DNA of 24,110 bases from an uncultured Eubacterium sp. (GCA_937915825.1 CALGGT010000042.1:1-24110), one strand, 5' to 3'; numbered from the stretch's first letter, positions 7,010 through 15,646 are shown. The notes: generated by a model from the letters alone, not told the origin. Numbers and translations: made by a program.

Positions 7010-8533
7010 ATGAGAATTACTACCTATGCCGCCATTAACATCGGGCCGTCGGAAGTGGCCATGAAAATCTTTGAAGTTTCAAAATCCAAGGGAATCATCG
7101 AACTTTCCCACCTGCGGCATAAATTGTCACTGGCCAACGAAATCTTTACACATAACGAAATTTCCTATAAAACCATTTCGGAGATCTGTCACGTTTTAAA
7201 TGATTTTAAAGAGATCCTTAAAGAATACAAGGTTGAGGATTTCCACGCGTACGGTACCGACTCCATTCGTGAAGCGTCGAATACGTTGGTCTTTCTGGAT
7301 CAGATCAAGCTGCAGACCGATATTCCGGTGCGACTGCTTAGCAACTCCGAGGAGCGTTTCATGTTCTATCGCGGCATTTCCATGCGGGAACCTCATTTTG
7401 AGAAAATGATCCAGGAGGGGGCTCTCATCGTTGATGTAAGCGCCGGCACCGTTCAGCTCTCTCTGTTCCAGGACGGGCGTTTGCAGTTTACTCAAAACCT
7501 GCAATTGGGAGCCAATCGTATTAGCGAACTCCTTCACACATTGGAGACGGAAGTATTTGAATATTCGGATCTGGTTTCCGAATACATGGACAAGGATCTG
7601 AATACCCTGATCGAGATGTATTTGAATAAAAAGAATATCCGACACATTATTGCCGTGGGAACCCACATCCCTGTTATGAAGGCAACCCTTCAGAAGATGT
7701 ACCCGGAATTCACCGGTTTTGTCCACACCCGGGTGTTTACCAATACCTCCTTTCCACAGGAAATGCTGCATGACACCGGTGCCCTTCCCACCTATCTGTT
7801 GTTCCAGAAGATCATTCACCTGATCCCCTGCGATGACATTTATGTATCGGCCACGGATCTGTGCGACAGTATGGTGGCGGAGTTTGCTGAAAAGAAGGTA
7901 AAACTGGAACCTAAGCATGATTTTAAGCAAGATATTTTATCCACTTCCCGCAACATTGCCAAACGCTATCACGTGCATTTAAAACATGTGGACAATGTTT
8001 GCTACCTGGCCGGGGAAATCTTTGACAGCATCCGTAAATTCCATGGACTGGGAAAAAGAGAACGTCTCCTCCTACAGATCGCCTGTACCCTGCACAGCGT
8101 GGGGGCTTATATCAGTCTGACCCAATCCAGCGAAAACTCCTATAAGATCATCATGAGCACGGAGATCATCGGCATCTCCCACATCGAACGGGTTATGATC
8201 GCTACCATCGTAAGATACAACCGGGACGATTTTCCTTCCTATGAGGAGATGGTAGACGACTTTACGCCCCAGGAATACATTACCATGATCAAACTGTGTA
8301 CCATCTTTAAGATGGCCAATGTTATGGATAAGAGCAATACCCAGAAGATCCGTAAGATCACCACCCGTACCAAGGATCATGAGCTTTACATTCTGGCCCA
8401 CACCCTGAAAGACATCACATTGGAAATGGGAATGTTCCGGCCGAAGGCAGACGACTTTGAAAAGGTATTTGGCATTCGTCCGATTTTAAAGAATAAGAAA
8501 GGATTGGAGAAAGACTATGACAAATTATTATAA
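7010..8533 (+). CDS. ppx: Ppx/GppA-family exopolyphosphatase with C-terminal HD-like domain
   Basis: Predicted to remove terminal phosphate from polyphosphate (or from pppGpp, since the family does both). I chose ATG 7010, because the family fold begins at once with MRITTYAAINIGPSEVAMKI; the frame is open back to 6923 without a good ribosome site. The two phosphate-binding loops of the ASKHA fold are visible (INIGPSEVAMK at about 9-19 and VDVSAGTVQLSLF at about 145), with the conserved SNSEERFMFYRG between them. Both loops differ from the usual DIGSNS and DIGGGS forms. The C-terminal third (about 310-507) is the helical HD-type region (LLLQIACTLHSVGAYI). The gene overlaps ppk1 by 17 bases, which links it to polyphosphate rather than to ppGpp. 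It could still be a divergent member with altered substrate. Confidence 0.88.
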   Translation: MRITTYAAINIGPSEVAMKIFEVSKSKGIIELSHLRHKLSLANEIFTHNEISYKTISEICHVLNDFKEILKEYKVEDFHAYGTDSIREASNTLVFLDQIKLQTDIPVRLLSNSEERFMFYRGISMREPHFEKMIQEGALIVDVSAGTVQLSLFQDGRLQFTQNLQLGANRISELLHTLETEVFEYSDLVSEYMDKDLNTLIEMYLNKKNIRHIIAVGTHIPVMKATLQKMYPEFTGFVHTRVFTNTSFPQEMLHDTGALPTYLLFQKIIHLIPCDDIYVSATDLCDSMVAEFAEKKVKLEPKHDFKQDILSTSRNIAKRYHVHLKHVDNVCYLAGEIFDSIRKFHGLGKRERLLLQIACTLHSVGAYISLTQSSENSYKIIMSTEIIGISHIERVMIATIVRYNRDDFPSYEEMVDDFTPQEYITMIKLCTIFKMANVMDKSNTQKIRKITTRTKDHELYILAHTLKDITLEMGMFRPKADDFEKVFGIRPILKNKKGLEKDYDKLL

Positions 8534-10619
8534 TCGCGAGTTGAGCTGGCTTTCCTTTAATTATCGTATTTTAGGGGAGGCGAAAGACAAGACCATTCCC
8601 TTGATGGAACGGGTAAAATTCTTAAGTATTACCGCATCCAATCTGGACGAGTTTTTCATGGTCCGCGTTGCCTCGCTAAAGGATCAGGTTCACGCAAAAT
8701 ATACCAAAAAAGACATTGCCGGGATGACCGCCAAGGAGCAGTTGGCAGCATTATCCGTGGGAACTCATAACCTGGTGGAGGCTCAATATAACACCTTAAA
8801 TCGCTCTTTTTTGCCAGCACTGGATAAGCAGGGTTTGCAGATCCTTACCCAGCATGAGGATCTGGATCCGGTACAAAGCGAATACGTAGACCGGTATTTT
8901 GTACAAAATGTCTATCCCGTGTTAACGCCCATGGCTGTGGATTCTTCCCGCCCCTTCCCGTTGATCCGGAATAAATCTTTAAATATTGCCGCTCTTCTTT
9001 CAGATAAAAAAAATAAAAAACACATTGATTTTGCCACCGTCCAGGTTCCTTCCGGACTCCCCCGCTTTGTGGAGATCCCGACTAAAAAGGAGTCGGACAC
9101 CTGCGTGATCCTTCTGGAGCAGATCATCGAGAAAAATATTCAAAGTCTTTTCTTAAATTATAAGGTGCTGGATGCCTGCCCCTACCGGGTAATGCGAAAC
9201 GCGGATCTTTCCATTGATGAAGATGAGGCGGCCGACCTTCTGATCGAGATTGAGAAACAATTAAAGAAACGACAATGGGGGGAGGTCATCCGTCTGGAAG
9301 TGGGCGCCTCCATGGATAAGCGATTGCTTAAGATCCTAAAACGGGAACTAAACGTACAGAACGATGATATTTTCAAGATCAATGGTCCGCTGGACCTAAC
9401 TTTCCTTATGAAGATCTACGGTCTAGATGGTTTTTCTCATTTGAAGGAACCTGCCTATGTTCCCCAGCCACCGAAAACCATGGATCTTGACCGGAATCTG
9501 TTTGACCAGATCCGGGAACACGATATTCTTCTTCACCACCCTTATGAAACCTTTGATCCGGTGGTGAATTTCGTGAAAATGGCCGCGCTGGATCCAGATG
9601 TGTTAGCCATCAAGCAAACCCTGTACCGTGTTAGCAGTAACTCACCGATCATCGCCTCTCTGGCGGCGGCCGCTGAAAATGGAAAGCAGGTTACGGTGCT
9701 GGTTGAGTTAAAAGCCCGATTTGACGAAGAGAACAACATCGTCTGGGCAAAGAAATTGGAGCAGGCCGGGTGCCACGTTATCTATGGATTGGTGGGATTA
9801 AAGATCCATTCCAAGATCACCCTTGTGGTACGACAGGAAGAAGACGGCATTCGTCGCTACGTACACTTAGGCACGGGAAATTACAACGATTCCACCGCCA
9901 AGCTCTACACCGATATGGGCATGTTTACCTGCAAACGCCCTTACGGAGAGGACGCAACCTCGGTATTTAACATGCTTTCCGGATATTCTGAACCTCTGGT
10001 ATGGAACCGGTTGGCGCTGGCTCCCACATGGCTTCGCAACAAATTCCTCTCTCTGATCCAAAGAGAAAGCGAGAATGCTCTTGCCGGGAAGGAAGCCAGA
10101 ATCGTTGGAAAGATGAACTCCCTGTGCGATCGCGGCATCATTGATGCCCTTTATGAAGCATCCAACGCCGGCGTAAAGATCGATTTGATCGTGCGGGGGA
10201 TCTGCTGTTTGAAAACCGGTCTTCCCGGTCTCAGTGAAAATATTACGGTGCGATCCATCGTGGGAACATTTTTGGAACACTCCCGTATTTTCTATTTTGC
10301 GAATGATGGAGTCCCGGAAATCTATATGGGAAGCGCGGACTGGATGCCCAGAAACCTGGATAAACGGGTAGAGATTCTTTTTCCGGTAGAGGATGAGTTC
10401 TTAAAGAAGGAAATTCAACATTTCCTGAGAGTTCAATTAGAGGATAACCTGAAGGCCCACCTTCTGCAGCCGGATTCCGAAGTCGAAGGGGACAACGATC
10501 CGGTTCATATTTATGGTGGTATTTATCGTAAGATTGACCGTCGGGGCAAGGCCAGTGTCGGCGCACAAATGACCTTCTGCAAAGAAGCGCTGGAAGCGGC
10601 CAGATCTTCCGATCACTAA
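8517..10619 (+). CDS. ppk1: Polyphosphate kinase 1
   Basis: Reversibly makes long-chain polyphosphate from ATP at the inner membrane face. The 700-residue protein shows the full four-domain PPK1 order: N-terminal helical domain (NRELSWLSFNYRIL, SNLDEFFMVRVA), head domain, and two phospholipase-D-like catalytic domains. The phosphorylated histidine is H431 in GLKIHSKITL, and a second active-site histidine is H588 in FLEHSRIFYF. ALKQTLYR-type (LAIKQTLYRVSSNSP) and GTGNYND motifs are present. The start has GGAG seven bases upstream, inside ppx. The 17-base overlap implies translational coupling of the synthesising and degrading enzymes. The end lies 28 bases from the convergent rnhA gene. Confidence 0.97.
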   Translation: MTNYYNRELSWLSFNYRILGEAKDKTIPLMERVKFLSITASNLDEFFMVRVASLKDQVHAKYTKKDIAGMTAKEQLAALSVGTHNLVEAQYNTLNRSFLPALDKQGLQILTQHEDLDPVQSEYVDRYFVQNVYPVLTPMAVDSSRPFPLIRNKSLNIAALLSDKKNKKHIDFATVQVPSGLPRFVEIPTKKESDTCVILLEQIIEKNIQSLFLNYKVLDACPYRVMRNADLSIDEDEAADLLIEIEKQLKKRQWGEVIRLEVGASMDKRLLKILKRELNVQNDDIFKINGPLDLTFLMKIYGLDGFSHLKEPAYVPQPPKTMDLDRNLFDQIREHDILLHHPYETFDPVVNFVKMAALDPDVLAIKQTLYRVSSNSPIIASLAAAAENGKQVTVLVELKARFDEENNIVWAKKLEQAGCHVIYGLVGLKIHSKITLVVRQEEDGIRRYVHLGTGNYNDSTAKLYTDMGMFTCKRPYGEDATSVFNMLSGYSEPLVWNRLALAPTWLRNKFLSLIQRESENALAGKEARIVGKMNSLCDRGIIDALYEASNAGVKIDLIVRGICCLKTGLPGLSENITVRSIVGTFLEHSRIFYFANDGVPEIYMGSADWMPRNLDKRVEILFPVEDEFLKKEIQHFLRVQLEDNLKAHLLQPDSEVEGDNDPVHIYGGIYRKIDRRGKASVGAQMTFCKEALEAARSSDH

Positions 10620-10630
10620 CCCACGGATTT
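10611..10630. repeat. 20-bp direct repeat, copy 1 (end of ppk1)
   Basis: GATCACTAACCCACGGATTT covers the last codons and stop of ppk1. A copy with one change lies 35 bases further on. Confidence 0.9.
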
Positions 10631-10645
10631 GGGGTAGGATCCATT

Positions 10646-10665
10646 GATCACTGACCCACGGATTT
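10646..10665. repeat. 20-bp direct repeat, copy 2 (end of rnhA)
   Basis: GATCACTGACCCACGGATTT covers the last codons and stop of the convergent rnhA gene. One unit thus serves as the end of a forward gene in one copy and of a reverse gene in the other, which suggests a short local duplication. Confidence 0.9.
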
Positions 10666-11289
10666 TTTGGCAAGAACGTCGGCCCGGTCATTTCCCGGGT
10701 CGCCGGAATGTCCGGTTACTTTCTTAAATACGATCTTTATTTGATCCTGAATGCTTTGATAATAATCCCGATACGCTGCGGTTCCCGGCTTTTCCGCCTT
10801 CCATTCTCCCAGGCACCAGGCGGCGACCCCCTCGTAATCATGGTAAATGGTTAAAGTCTCCACGCCACGAAGCAGGGAAATCTGCATGGCAACTTCCGCT
10901 CCCAAAATTTCTCCTGCCACATTTCGCATGGACACAAGATCCGGGTTTTCCCCTTTTTTGCTAATGGTGATCTCCTCCGTATTCGTATACCAAAGCACAC
11001 CGCAGCCATATTCCCCGGTCGAAGCATTATAACTACCATCTACGTAGGCGATGGCTTCCCTCGGATCCGTTAAGACAGGAAGATCGGATACATCCAGGGA
11101 TGTATCCGGGAAAACGTCCGACGAAACGTCCGGGTTTGTCGAACCTAAATATTCCATTGCCTCTTCTTTCGTGGGAAAGCTTTTAAATTGGGATCCGGGA
11201 AATCCTTCCACCATTTCACGACACTGCGCCCACTCTTCATAGACCCCCGGGGTTTTGCCGACTTTTACCGCGTAGTATTTTTTACCCAT
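10648..11289 (-). CDS. rnhA: Ribonuclease HI with N-terminal viroplasmin domain
   Basis: Cuts the RNA strand of RNA-DNA hybrids. Residues 1-49 form the viroplasmin (caulimovirus VI-type) hybrid-binding domain (KKYYAVKVGKTPGVYEEW, FKSFPTKEEAMEYL). An acidic linker of about 28 residues follows, with near-repeats of D-V-S and D-V-F-P-D. The catalytic domain (about 78-213) keeps all four acidic residues: D84 (YVDGSYN), E127 (AGEILGA), D151 (YHDYEG) and D204 (NDRADVLA), plus the loop histidine H194. The gene starts four bases after the upstream membrane-protein gene, and its ribosome site lies in that gene's last codons, so the two are translated together. It is the last gene of the TetR-headed run. 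No clear terminator follows. Confidence 0.96.
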   Translation of the reverse strand: MGKKYYAVKVGKTPGVYEEWAQCREMVEGFPGSQFKSFPTKEEAMEYLGSTNPDVSSDVFPDTSLDVSDLPVLTDPREAIAYVDGSYNASTGEYGCGVLWYTNTEEITISKKGENPDLVSMRNVAGEILGAEVAMQISLLRGVETLTIYHDYEGVAAWCLGEWKAEKPGTAAYRDYYQSIQDQIKIVFKKVTGHSGDPGNDRADVLAKKSVGQ

Positions 11290-11293
11290 GTTT

Positions 11294-12130
11294 TTACTCT
11301 CCCTCCCCTTTACGAAACTTATTCCATACTTTTCTTATGTCCATTTCCACCTGGTCCGTTCGAAACCAATTCAGCACAAGGAGCACCCCTAGAAAAGCAA
11401 AGATCGTCAAAGCGATCATCCACATAATATTTTCCGAGACCGAATTGGGAAGGATGCCACGCAAGATCGCGTTACAAAGAAGAATTCCTTCATAGATCAG
11501 GAATCCGGCAAGATACGATTGCTGAAACTGTTTTCGAGCGTATAATTCCCCCATGATCATGGCAATCGCAAGAACGATGGGCACCAACATCAACGTCTTA
11601 TACGTACCAGTTACCAGATCTGCCGTACGGGTATTCATTAAGGCCCTGCGAACATCCTCCGGAATTTTCATACCACGGTTCAAAGCCATCCCCTGATAGA
11701 AACTGAATAAATAGGGATAGATCTGTTCCAGTGCCACTTTTCCAAAAATAAATCCGACCCCTACCATGGTGCTTCGATACACGGAAAGCTGCTTCTGGTT
11801 GGTCAAATAGATCCCCCAAAAAAGAGCCAGTGCCATAAAGCCGGCCGTGATCAATGAGATCAAAACATTCAATAAGCACGACTGAAAGATCGAGATCGGT
11901 TCTGAGTTAAAGATCGGCATCCTTGCCATAAGTCCGCCGATAAATAACACGAAAAAATATTGCCATAAGAATCCCAGTAAACCATAGCTAAATGCCCCCA
12001 GCAAGCCTGCTTCAATCTTCGAAGACTTGCTGCGGATGTAATAGGAAATTCCCATAAAAATTCCAATAAACAAAATTACAGATACCGCCATGATCACAAA
12101 CTGGATCGTAGGCACGGTTGATGATGTCAT
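11294..12130 (-). CDS. Polytopic membrane protein of unknown function
   Basis: A 278-residue, very hydrophobic protein with about seven or eight membrane helices (first at about 10-30, last at about 235-258) and a short basic, probably cytoplasmic tail (RKVWNKFRKGEGE). I do not recognise the family. Its size and helix pattern recall YhfC-type proteins, but the acidic EE-x-x-R-like motif expected there is not visible. It begins 16 bases after the TetR gene (AGAGGA ribosome site) and is directly followed by rnhA, so it is controlled with both. A partnership with the secreted XXXLXXG protein encoded at the head of the operon is plausible but inferred. Confidence 0.8.
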   Translation of the reverse strand: MTSSTVPTIQFVIMAVSVILFIGIFMGISYYIRSKSSKIEAGLLGAFSYGLLGFLWQYFFVLFIGGLMARMPIFNSEPISIFQSCLLNVLISLITAGFMALALFWGIYLTNQKQLSVYRSTMVGVGFIFGKVALEQIYPYLFSFYQGMALNRGMKIPEDVRRALMNTRTADLVTGTYKTLMLVPIVLAIAMIMGELYARKQFQQSYLAGFLIYEGILLCNAILRGILPNSVSENIMWMIALTIFAFLGVLLVLNWFRTDQVEMDIRKVWNKFRKGEGE

Positions 12131-12146
12131 AAATGGTTCCTCTCTT

Positions 12147-12755
12147 TTACTTAATTTCCTGGCTTTGGATCATTTGCGGGATGATATAGGCAAATTCTTC
12201 CTTTAACTCATCCAGAGGAACCGGATCGTTGTTTAAGATCACATCGTAACTGGTTGCACCTACAAATTCAAAGATCATATAAACCAGCAATTCCTCATTC
12301 CGAAATTTCCGGTTGGATCTTTGGATCAAGTCGGTGTACCACTGATAGAACTCATTGGTCTCTTCCTCGGGATTATCGTCCTGCAAAAGTGCCTTGTGGA
12401 TCAGGCCCCAGCCCAGATTCTTTGCGATAAACCGTAAAAGTTTCGGAGCTCTGGCCAATTCATCCACCATTAAGTCTACCATATTTAATACTTCATCTTC
12501 AACTGTATCTTGATGGATGGCGTAATTTTTTTTATGAATCTTCTGAAAAAACTCATTGGATTTCTTTAGGATCAACGCCTGTCGGATATCCTGTTTATCC
12601 CGGAAATACAGATAGAAGGTACCCTTCCCCAGACCTGCCCCCTTGGCAATGTCCGAAATGGTGGTACTATCTACCCCTTTTTCCGTGAATAACTGGTAGG
12701 CCGCTTCCAAGAGATCGTTTTTTTTCTTTCTTTTACCGTCCACTCTGTTTGCCAT
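12147..12755 (-). CDS. TetR/AcrR-family transcriptional regulator
   Basis: A 202-residue protein with the TetR helix-turn-helix at about 10-57 (LLEAAYQLFTEKGVDSTTIS, then AKGAGLGKGTFYLYFRDK), the most conserved part of the family. The C-terminal helical ligand domain (about 60-202) is variable, as expected, so the inducer cannot be read. It is the second gene of its operon, 16 bases behind the secreted XXXLXXG-repeat gene. The only promoter seen upstream is flanked by two inverted TGACKAACGGTCA sites, a size and symmetry typical of TetR operators. Autorepression together with the two envelope genes is therefore the likely role. Confidence 0.95.
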   Translation of the reverse strand: MANRVDGKRKKKNDLLEAAYQLFTEKGVDSTTISDIAKGAGLGKGTFYLYFRDKQDIRQALILKKSNEFFQKIHKKNYAIHQDTVEDEVLNMVDLMVDELARAPKLLRFIAKNLGWGLIHKALLQDDNPEEETNEFYQWYTDLIQRSNRKFRNEELLVYMIFEFVGATSYDVILNNDPVPLDELKEEFAYIIPQMIQSQEIK

Positions 12756-12771
12756 AATCTCTCACTCTCTC

Positions 12772-14772
12772 TTAATCTTCGTCATCTCCGATTTCTTCCG
12801 TTTCAATAATGAATTTTACGGTTCCATCCATGCCCTTTTTAATGCCGGAATAGTTATTGTATTCCTCTGCGATGTCACGGATTGCCAAAAATCTTTCTTT
12901 CATAGGTAAAATATCATCGTCAAACATGTCGCGGATCTTATGGATTCCGGAATCACGGAATTTATCCATTCCTTTCTCCAATTGTCCGGAACCTTTGGCA
13001 AGCTTCCCGATTCCTCCCCCTAACTGATTGGTTGCCTGATTGAATTGGTTGCTGCCCTTCTTCAAAACATTGACACCCTTTAATACCTTTTTGTTTCCTT
13101 TTTTGATCTTGGATCCGGCACCAATGATCTTCTTCGCTCCCTGCAATATTTTTTTATCATTGGCCGTTAATTTCTCGCCGCCTTCCTTTAGCTGCTTCAC
13201 ACCGGCCACTAACTGCTTCATCCCTTCCATCATTTTCGTATCGCCGCTGCGAAGGGCAGAAGATTTCTCGGATACTGCCTGTACGCTTGCTACATATTTA
13301 CTCACACCGGCAGACAGCGCTTTCGCGCCCTTTTGTAAATCACTTTTTTGACCGGTTGCCGTAACCGCGGCACTTACCCCGCTTTTCTGTCCCTTTACCA
13401 GTTCCTCCAGCTTATCGATGTAAGCGTTCATGGTTGCCTTCTGTACCGGATCTGTCATCTGAGCCGTTTGCTGTTTCATGGCTGCGATAAGAACCGTGTA
13501 ATTCTCATAGGAAGATTCCAGAGACTGAAGGTTTTCATTCAACGCGTTCACGCCGTTAGCCAGACTCTCGGCACCGTCGGTCAATTGCTTTGTATTCTTC
13601 TCATCGGCCAGTTGATCCACGCCGGAGGTATAGGCCTTGATCCCCTGGGAAAACTCACTGTATTGATCGGGCATATCCTTCACGGATTTATACAACTGCT
13701 TATTTCCCTTTACGATTTTATCCGTTCCATTGACGTAGGCTTTGGTTCCTTTGGCAAAGCCGTTTACGCCGCCAACATAGGTTTTGATCCCATTCTGCAT
13801 GGTCTTCTCTCCCTTGGACAGTTGGCTGATTCCTTTGTGAATGCTCTTCTCACCCTTTTGATATTTTTTAAATTGAGTTTTTAACGTATTCATTCCATCG
13901 GAAAGAGAGCCGGTTCCATCCGCAAGTTTGTCCGCCGCCTTTTCCAGGTCGCCTACCTTGTCGTCCAGATCATCAAAGGTATCATTCAGATCGTCCTCAT
14001 CTACATCGAGCTCCGCCAGAAAATCCGCACTGGCATATGTAAAGGTATTTTTTAAGGCAAAATTCGTTACCTTCGCCTTGATCTCAAAGGAATCGGTTAA
14101 TTTCTTATTCAGGTCATCCTCGTCCAGATCCAGGCTTTCTTTCAATCCCGGCATTCCATATCCCAGCACCAGGTTATTGCTTCCTTCATTGATCACACGC
14201 CCTTTGGAGATCTCTACTTCCGAGAATACATCGTTCGGCAGGATCATTCCCGTTAACATGATAAAGGGCACATACAGATCCGTGATCTCTCCGTTCACTC
14301 TGCGTTTTACCTTCGCATAGTTGTAGTATTGCACCTTCATGGTTACATCTCCGCTCTTGCCCTTTAACTCTTCCGCTGAAATATCCTTACCGTCTAATTT
14401 GTAAGTAATTTCCAGTCCGACCGGCAGATCCTTATCCGTATCTCCTTGATAATAAATATCATCTTCGCCGGCTTTCCAGGTTAGATCTTCTCCCTTTTGC
14501 TCGAATTTCTCATTGCCTTTTACATTTTCAATGTCCTTTAATTGGGAGGAATCCTGGACCTCTCCGTTGATTCCTGAATTTTTCAGCCAATCGGAGACAA
14601 CAATATCCTCTACATCCCCGCCGGCATTCGCCGTTACATAAACGGTTTCCTGTTTTTCCACTTTTTCTACTGCCTGGATCATTCCGGAATTTCCCAACAC
14701 AAGGCCGGTGATCAACAATCCGGAAATAACGCTTCTTCCTGCTCTTTCAATGATCTTTCGATTACGATTCAT
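12772..14772 (-). CDS. Secreted protein with XXXLXXG heptad repeats (YhgE/Pip-like extracellular region)
   Basis: A 666-residue protein with a signal-type N-terminus (about 1-35, SVISGLLITGLVLGNSGMIQA) and then a beta-rich domain (about 40-240). After an acidic stretch (about 252-275, DVDEDDLNDTFDDLDD) follows a long helical region (about 276-610) of heptads of the x-x-x-Leu-x-x-Gly kind, e.g. LADGTGSLSDGMNTL, LSKGEKTMQNGIKTYVGG and LTDGAESLANGVNALNENL. This repeat is known from the extracellular parts of YhgE/Pip proteins and of proteins next to MMPL/RND-type exporters. Unlike YhgE/Pip, no C-terminal membrane segment is visible; the tail is acidic (EEIGDDED). It is the first gene of the TetR operon (ribosome site AAAGGAAG). 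A spacer or scaffold role in an envelope export complex is inferred. Confidence 0.82.
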   Translation of the reverse strand: MNRNRKIIERAGRSVISGLLITGLVLGNSGMIQAVEKVEKQETVYVTANAGGDVEDIVVSDWLKNSGINGEVQDSSQLKDIENVKGNEKFEQKGEDLTWKAGEDDIYYQGDTDKDLPVGLEITYKLDGKDISAEELKGKSGDVTMKVQYYNYAKVKRRVNGEITDLYVPFIMLTGMILPNDVFSEVEISKGRVINEGSNNLVLGYGMPGLKESLDLDEDDLNKKLTDSFEIKAKVTNFALKNTFTYASADFLAELDVDEDDLNDTFDDLDDKVGDLEKAADKLADGTGSLSDGMNTLKTQFKKYQKGEKSIHKGISQLSKGEKTMQNGIKTYVGGVNGFAKGTKAYVNGTDKIVKGNKQLYKSVKDMPDQYSEFSQGIKAYTSGVDQLADEKNTKQLTDGAESLANGVNALNENLQSLESSYENYTVLIAAMKQQTAQMTDPVQKATMNAYIDKLEELVKGQKSGVSAAVTATGQKSDLQKGAKALSAGVSKYVASVQAVSEKSSALRSGDTKMMEGMKQLVAGVKQLKEGGEKLTANDKKILQGAKKIIGAGSKIKKGNKKVLKGVNVLKKGSNQFNQATNQLGGGIGKLAKGSGQLEKGMDKFRDSGIHKIRDMFDDDILPMKERFLAIRDIAEEYNNYSGIKKGMDGTVKFIIETEEIGDDED

Positions 14773-14834
14773 ATATGATCTTCCTTTCTAAGAGAATCTA
14801 AACGAATATAAAAAACATCTTTTATTCCAACAAA

Positions 14835-14847
14835 TGACTAACGGTCA
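14835..14847. promoter_or_regulatory. TetR-type operator, promoter-distal half-site
   Basis: TGACTAACGGTCA, with internal TGAC/GTCA symmetry. It lies downstream of the -10 of the reverse-strand promoter. With the site at 14879-14891 it forms a 19-bp-arm inverted repeat (14835-14853 / 14873-14891, one mismatch). Confidence 0.75.
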
Positions 14848-14863
14848 TTTTTGCTTTTTTATC

Positions 14864-14892
14864 AGGATAACACAAAAATGACCGTTCGTCAA
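14864..14892 (-). promoter_or_regulatory. Promoter of the TetR operon
   Basis: Reverse strand: -35 TTGACG (14892-14887), 17-base spacer, -10 TATCCT (14869-14864). The -35 overlaps one operator and the start region runs into the other, so repressor binding would block RNA polymerase on both sides. Confidence 0.8.
14879..14891. promoter_or_regulatory. TetR-type operator overlapping the -35
   Basis: TGACCGTTCGTCA, whose reverse complement TGACGAACGGTCA matches the other site at 12 of 13 positions. It covers five bases of the -35 hexamer. Confidence 0.75.
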
Positions 14893-14902
14893 TATTTTTT
14901 TC

Positions 14903-15646
14903 TTATTCTTCTTTTAAATCCCAAAACCCTACCTCGGTTGTGATCATATCCACGTTCATATCCCGCTCTAATACCATGGCTGCCTGCTCCTCGTTCACAT
15001 TCCAGACATTGACCTGCAAACCGGCTTTGTGAAGGGCCTCCGTAACATCGGCCCGGATCAGTATGTGACGGGAGTCCAGGTTATATTGCTTCCGGATCAG
15101 CCAGGCGATCAACTCCTCTCCCACCGGTGTACTACGGTCAAAGGATGTAGCCCCATAAACAAATTGCAGCTTACTCTTGGATACGCCCCATGTATTTTTT
15201 AATCCCAGCAGATTATCTGCATGTAAACTGATGAAGTAGGTTTGCTTTAGCAACCCATATTTCTTTACAAGATGGACCAGTTTCTGCAGGGACTGAGCCG
15301 ATAGAATATCCTTGATCTCGATAAATGGATGAACCTCTTTATTCTGAGACATTACTTCCAGATATTCTTCCAAAAGGGGAATCGGTAAGTTCGGATAATC
15401 CTCAATCTGTTTTCCGGCCCGGATCGGGTGGCTTCGCACTTCTTCTCTTGTTAGATCTTGAATTTCCAGGTCCACACCGCACATTCGGTCTAGCACCGGA
15501 TCATGCATGACAACAAAGCTGCCATCTTTGGTTTGGTGGATATCACATTCCACACCATAAAATCCTTTTTTTACCGCAAGCTCAAAAGCGGGAACGGAAT
15601 TCTCCGGGGCTTTGCTGCTAAAACCTCGATGGGCTACCTGTAACAT
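14903..15646 (-). CDS. Glycerophosphodiester phosphodiesterase
   Basis: Hydrolyses glycerophosphodiesters, products of phospholipid or teichoic acid turnover, to glycerol-3-phosphate and an alcohol. The TIM-barrel GDPD motifs are intact: H6-R7-G8 (VAHRGFSSKAPENS), E33 and D35 (GVECDIHQTKDG), H48 (VVMHDPVLDR), E in PFIEIKD, and the C-terminal VNVWNVNEEQ. At 247 residues it is the usual cytosolic single-domain length; no signal peptide or membrane helix is present, so it acts inside the cell. AGGAGG precedes the ATG. It follows the secreted fibronectin-like gene by 44 bases and may be the last gene of that run. Confidence 0.95.
   Translation of the reverse strand: MLQVAHRGFSSKAPENSVPAFELAVKKGFYGVECDIHQTKDGSFVVMHDPVLDRMCGVDLEIQDLTREEVRSHPIRAGKQIEDYPNLPIPLLEEYLEVMSQNKEVHPFIEIKDILSAQSLQKLVHLVKKYGLLKQTYFISLHADNLLGLKNTWGVSKSKLQFVYGATSFDRSTPVGEELIAWLIRKQYNLDSRHILIRADVTEALHKAGLQVNVWNVNEEQAAMVLERDMNVDMITTEVGFWDLKEE

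Noticed and set aside
7196..7930. 244-codon reverse-strand frame opposite ppx
   Set aside because: It is a shadow of ppx; the ppx frame has clear family motifs and the reverse frame none.
11294..12130. Assignment as a YhfC-type or CAAX-like intramembrane protease
   Set aside because: Size and helix count fit, but the expected acidic EE-x-x-R-like motif and paired histidines are not visible.
14835..14891. Terminator for the glycerophosphodiesterase gene
   Set aside because: The 19-bp-arm inverted repeat could fold in RNA, but no T run follows and the promoter inside it makes paired operators the better reading.
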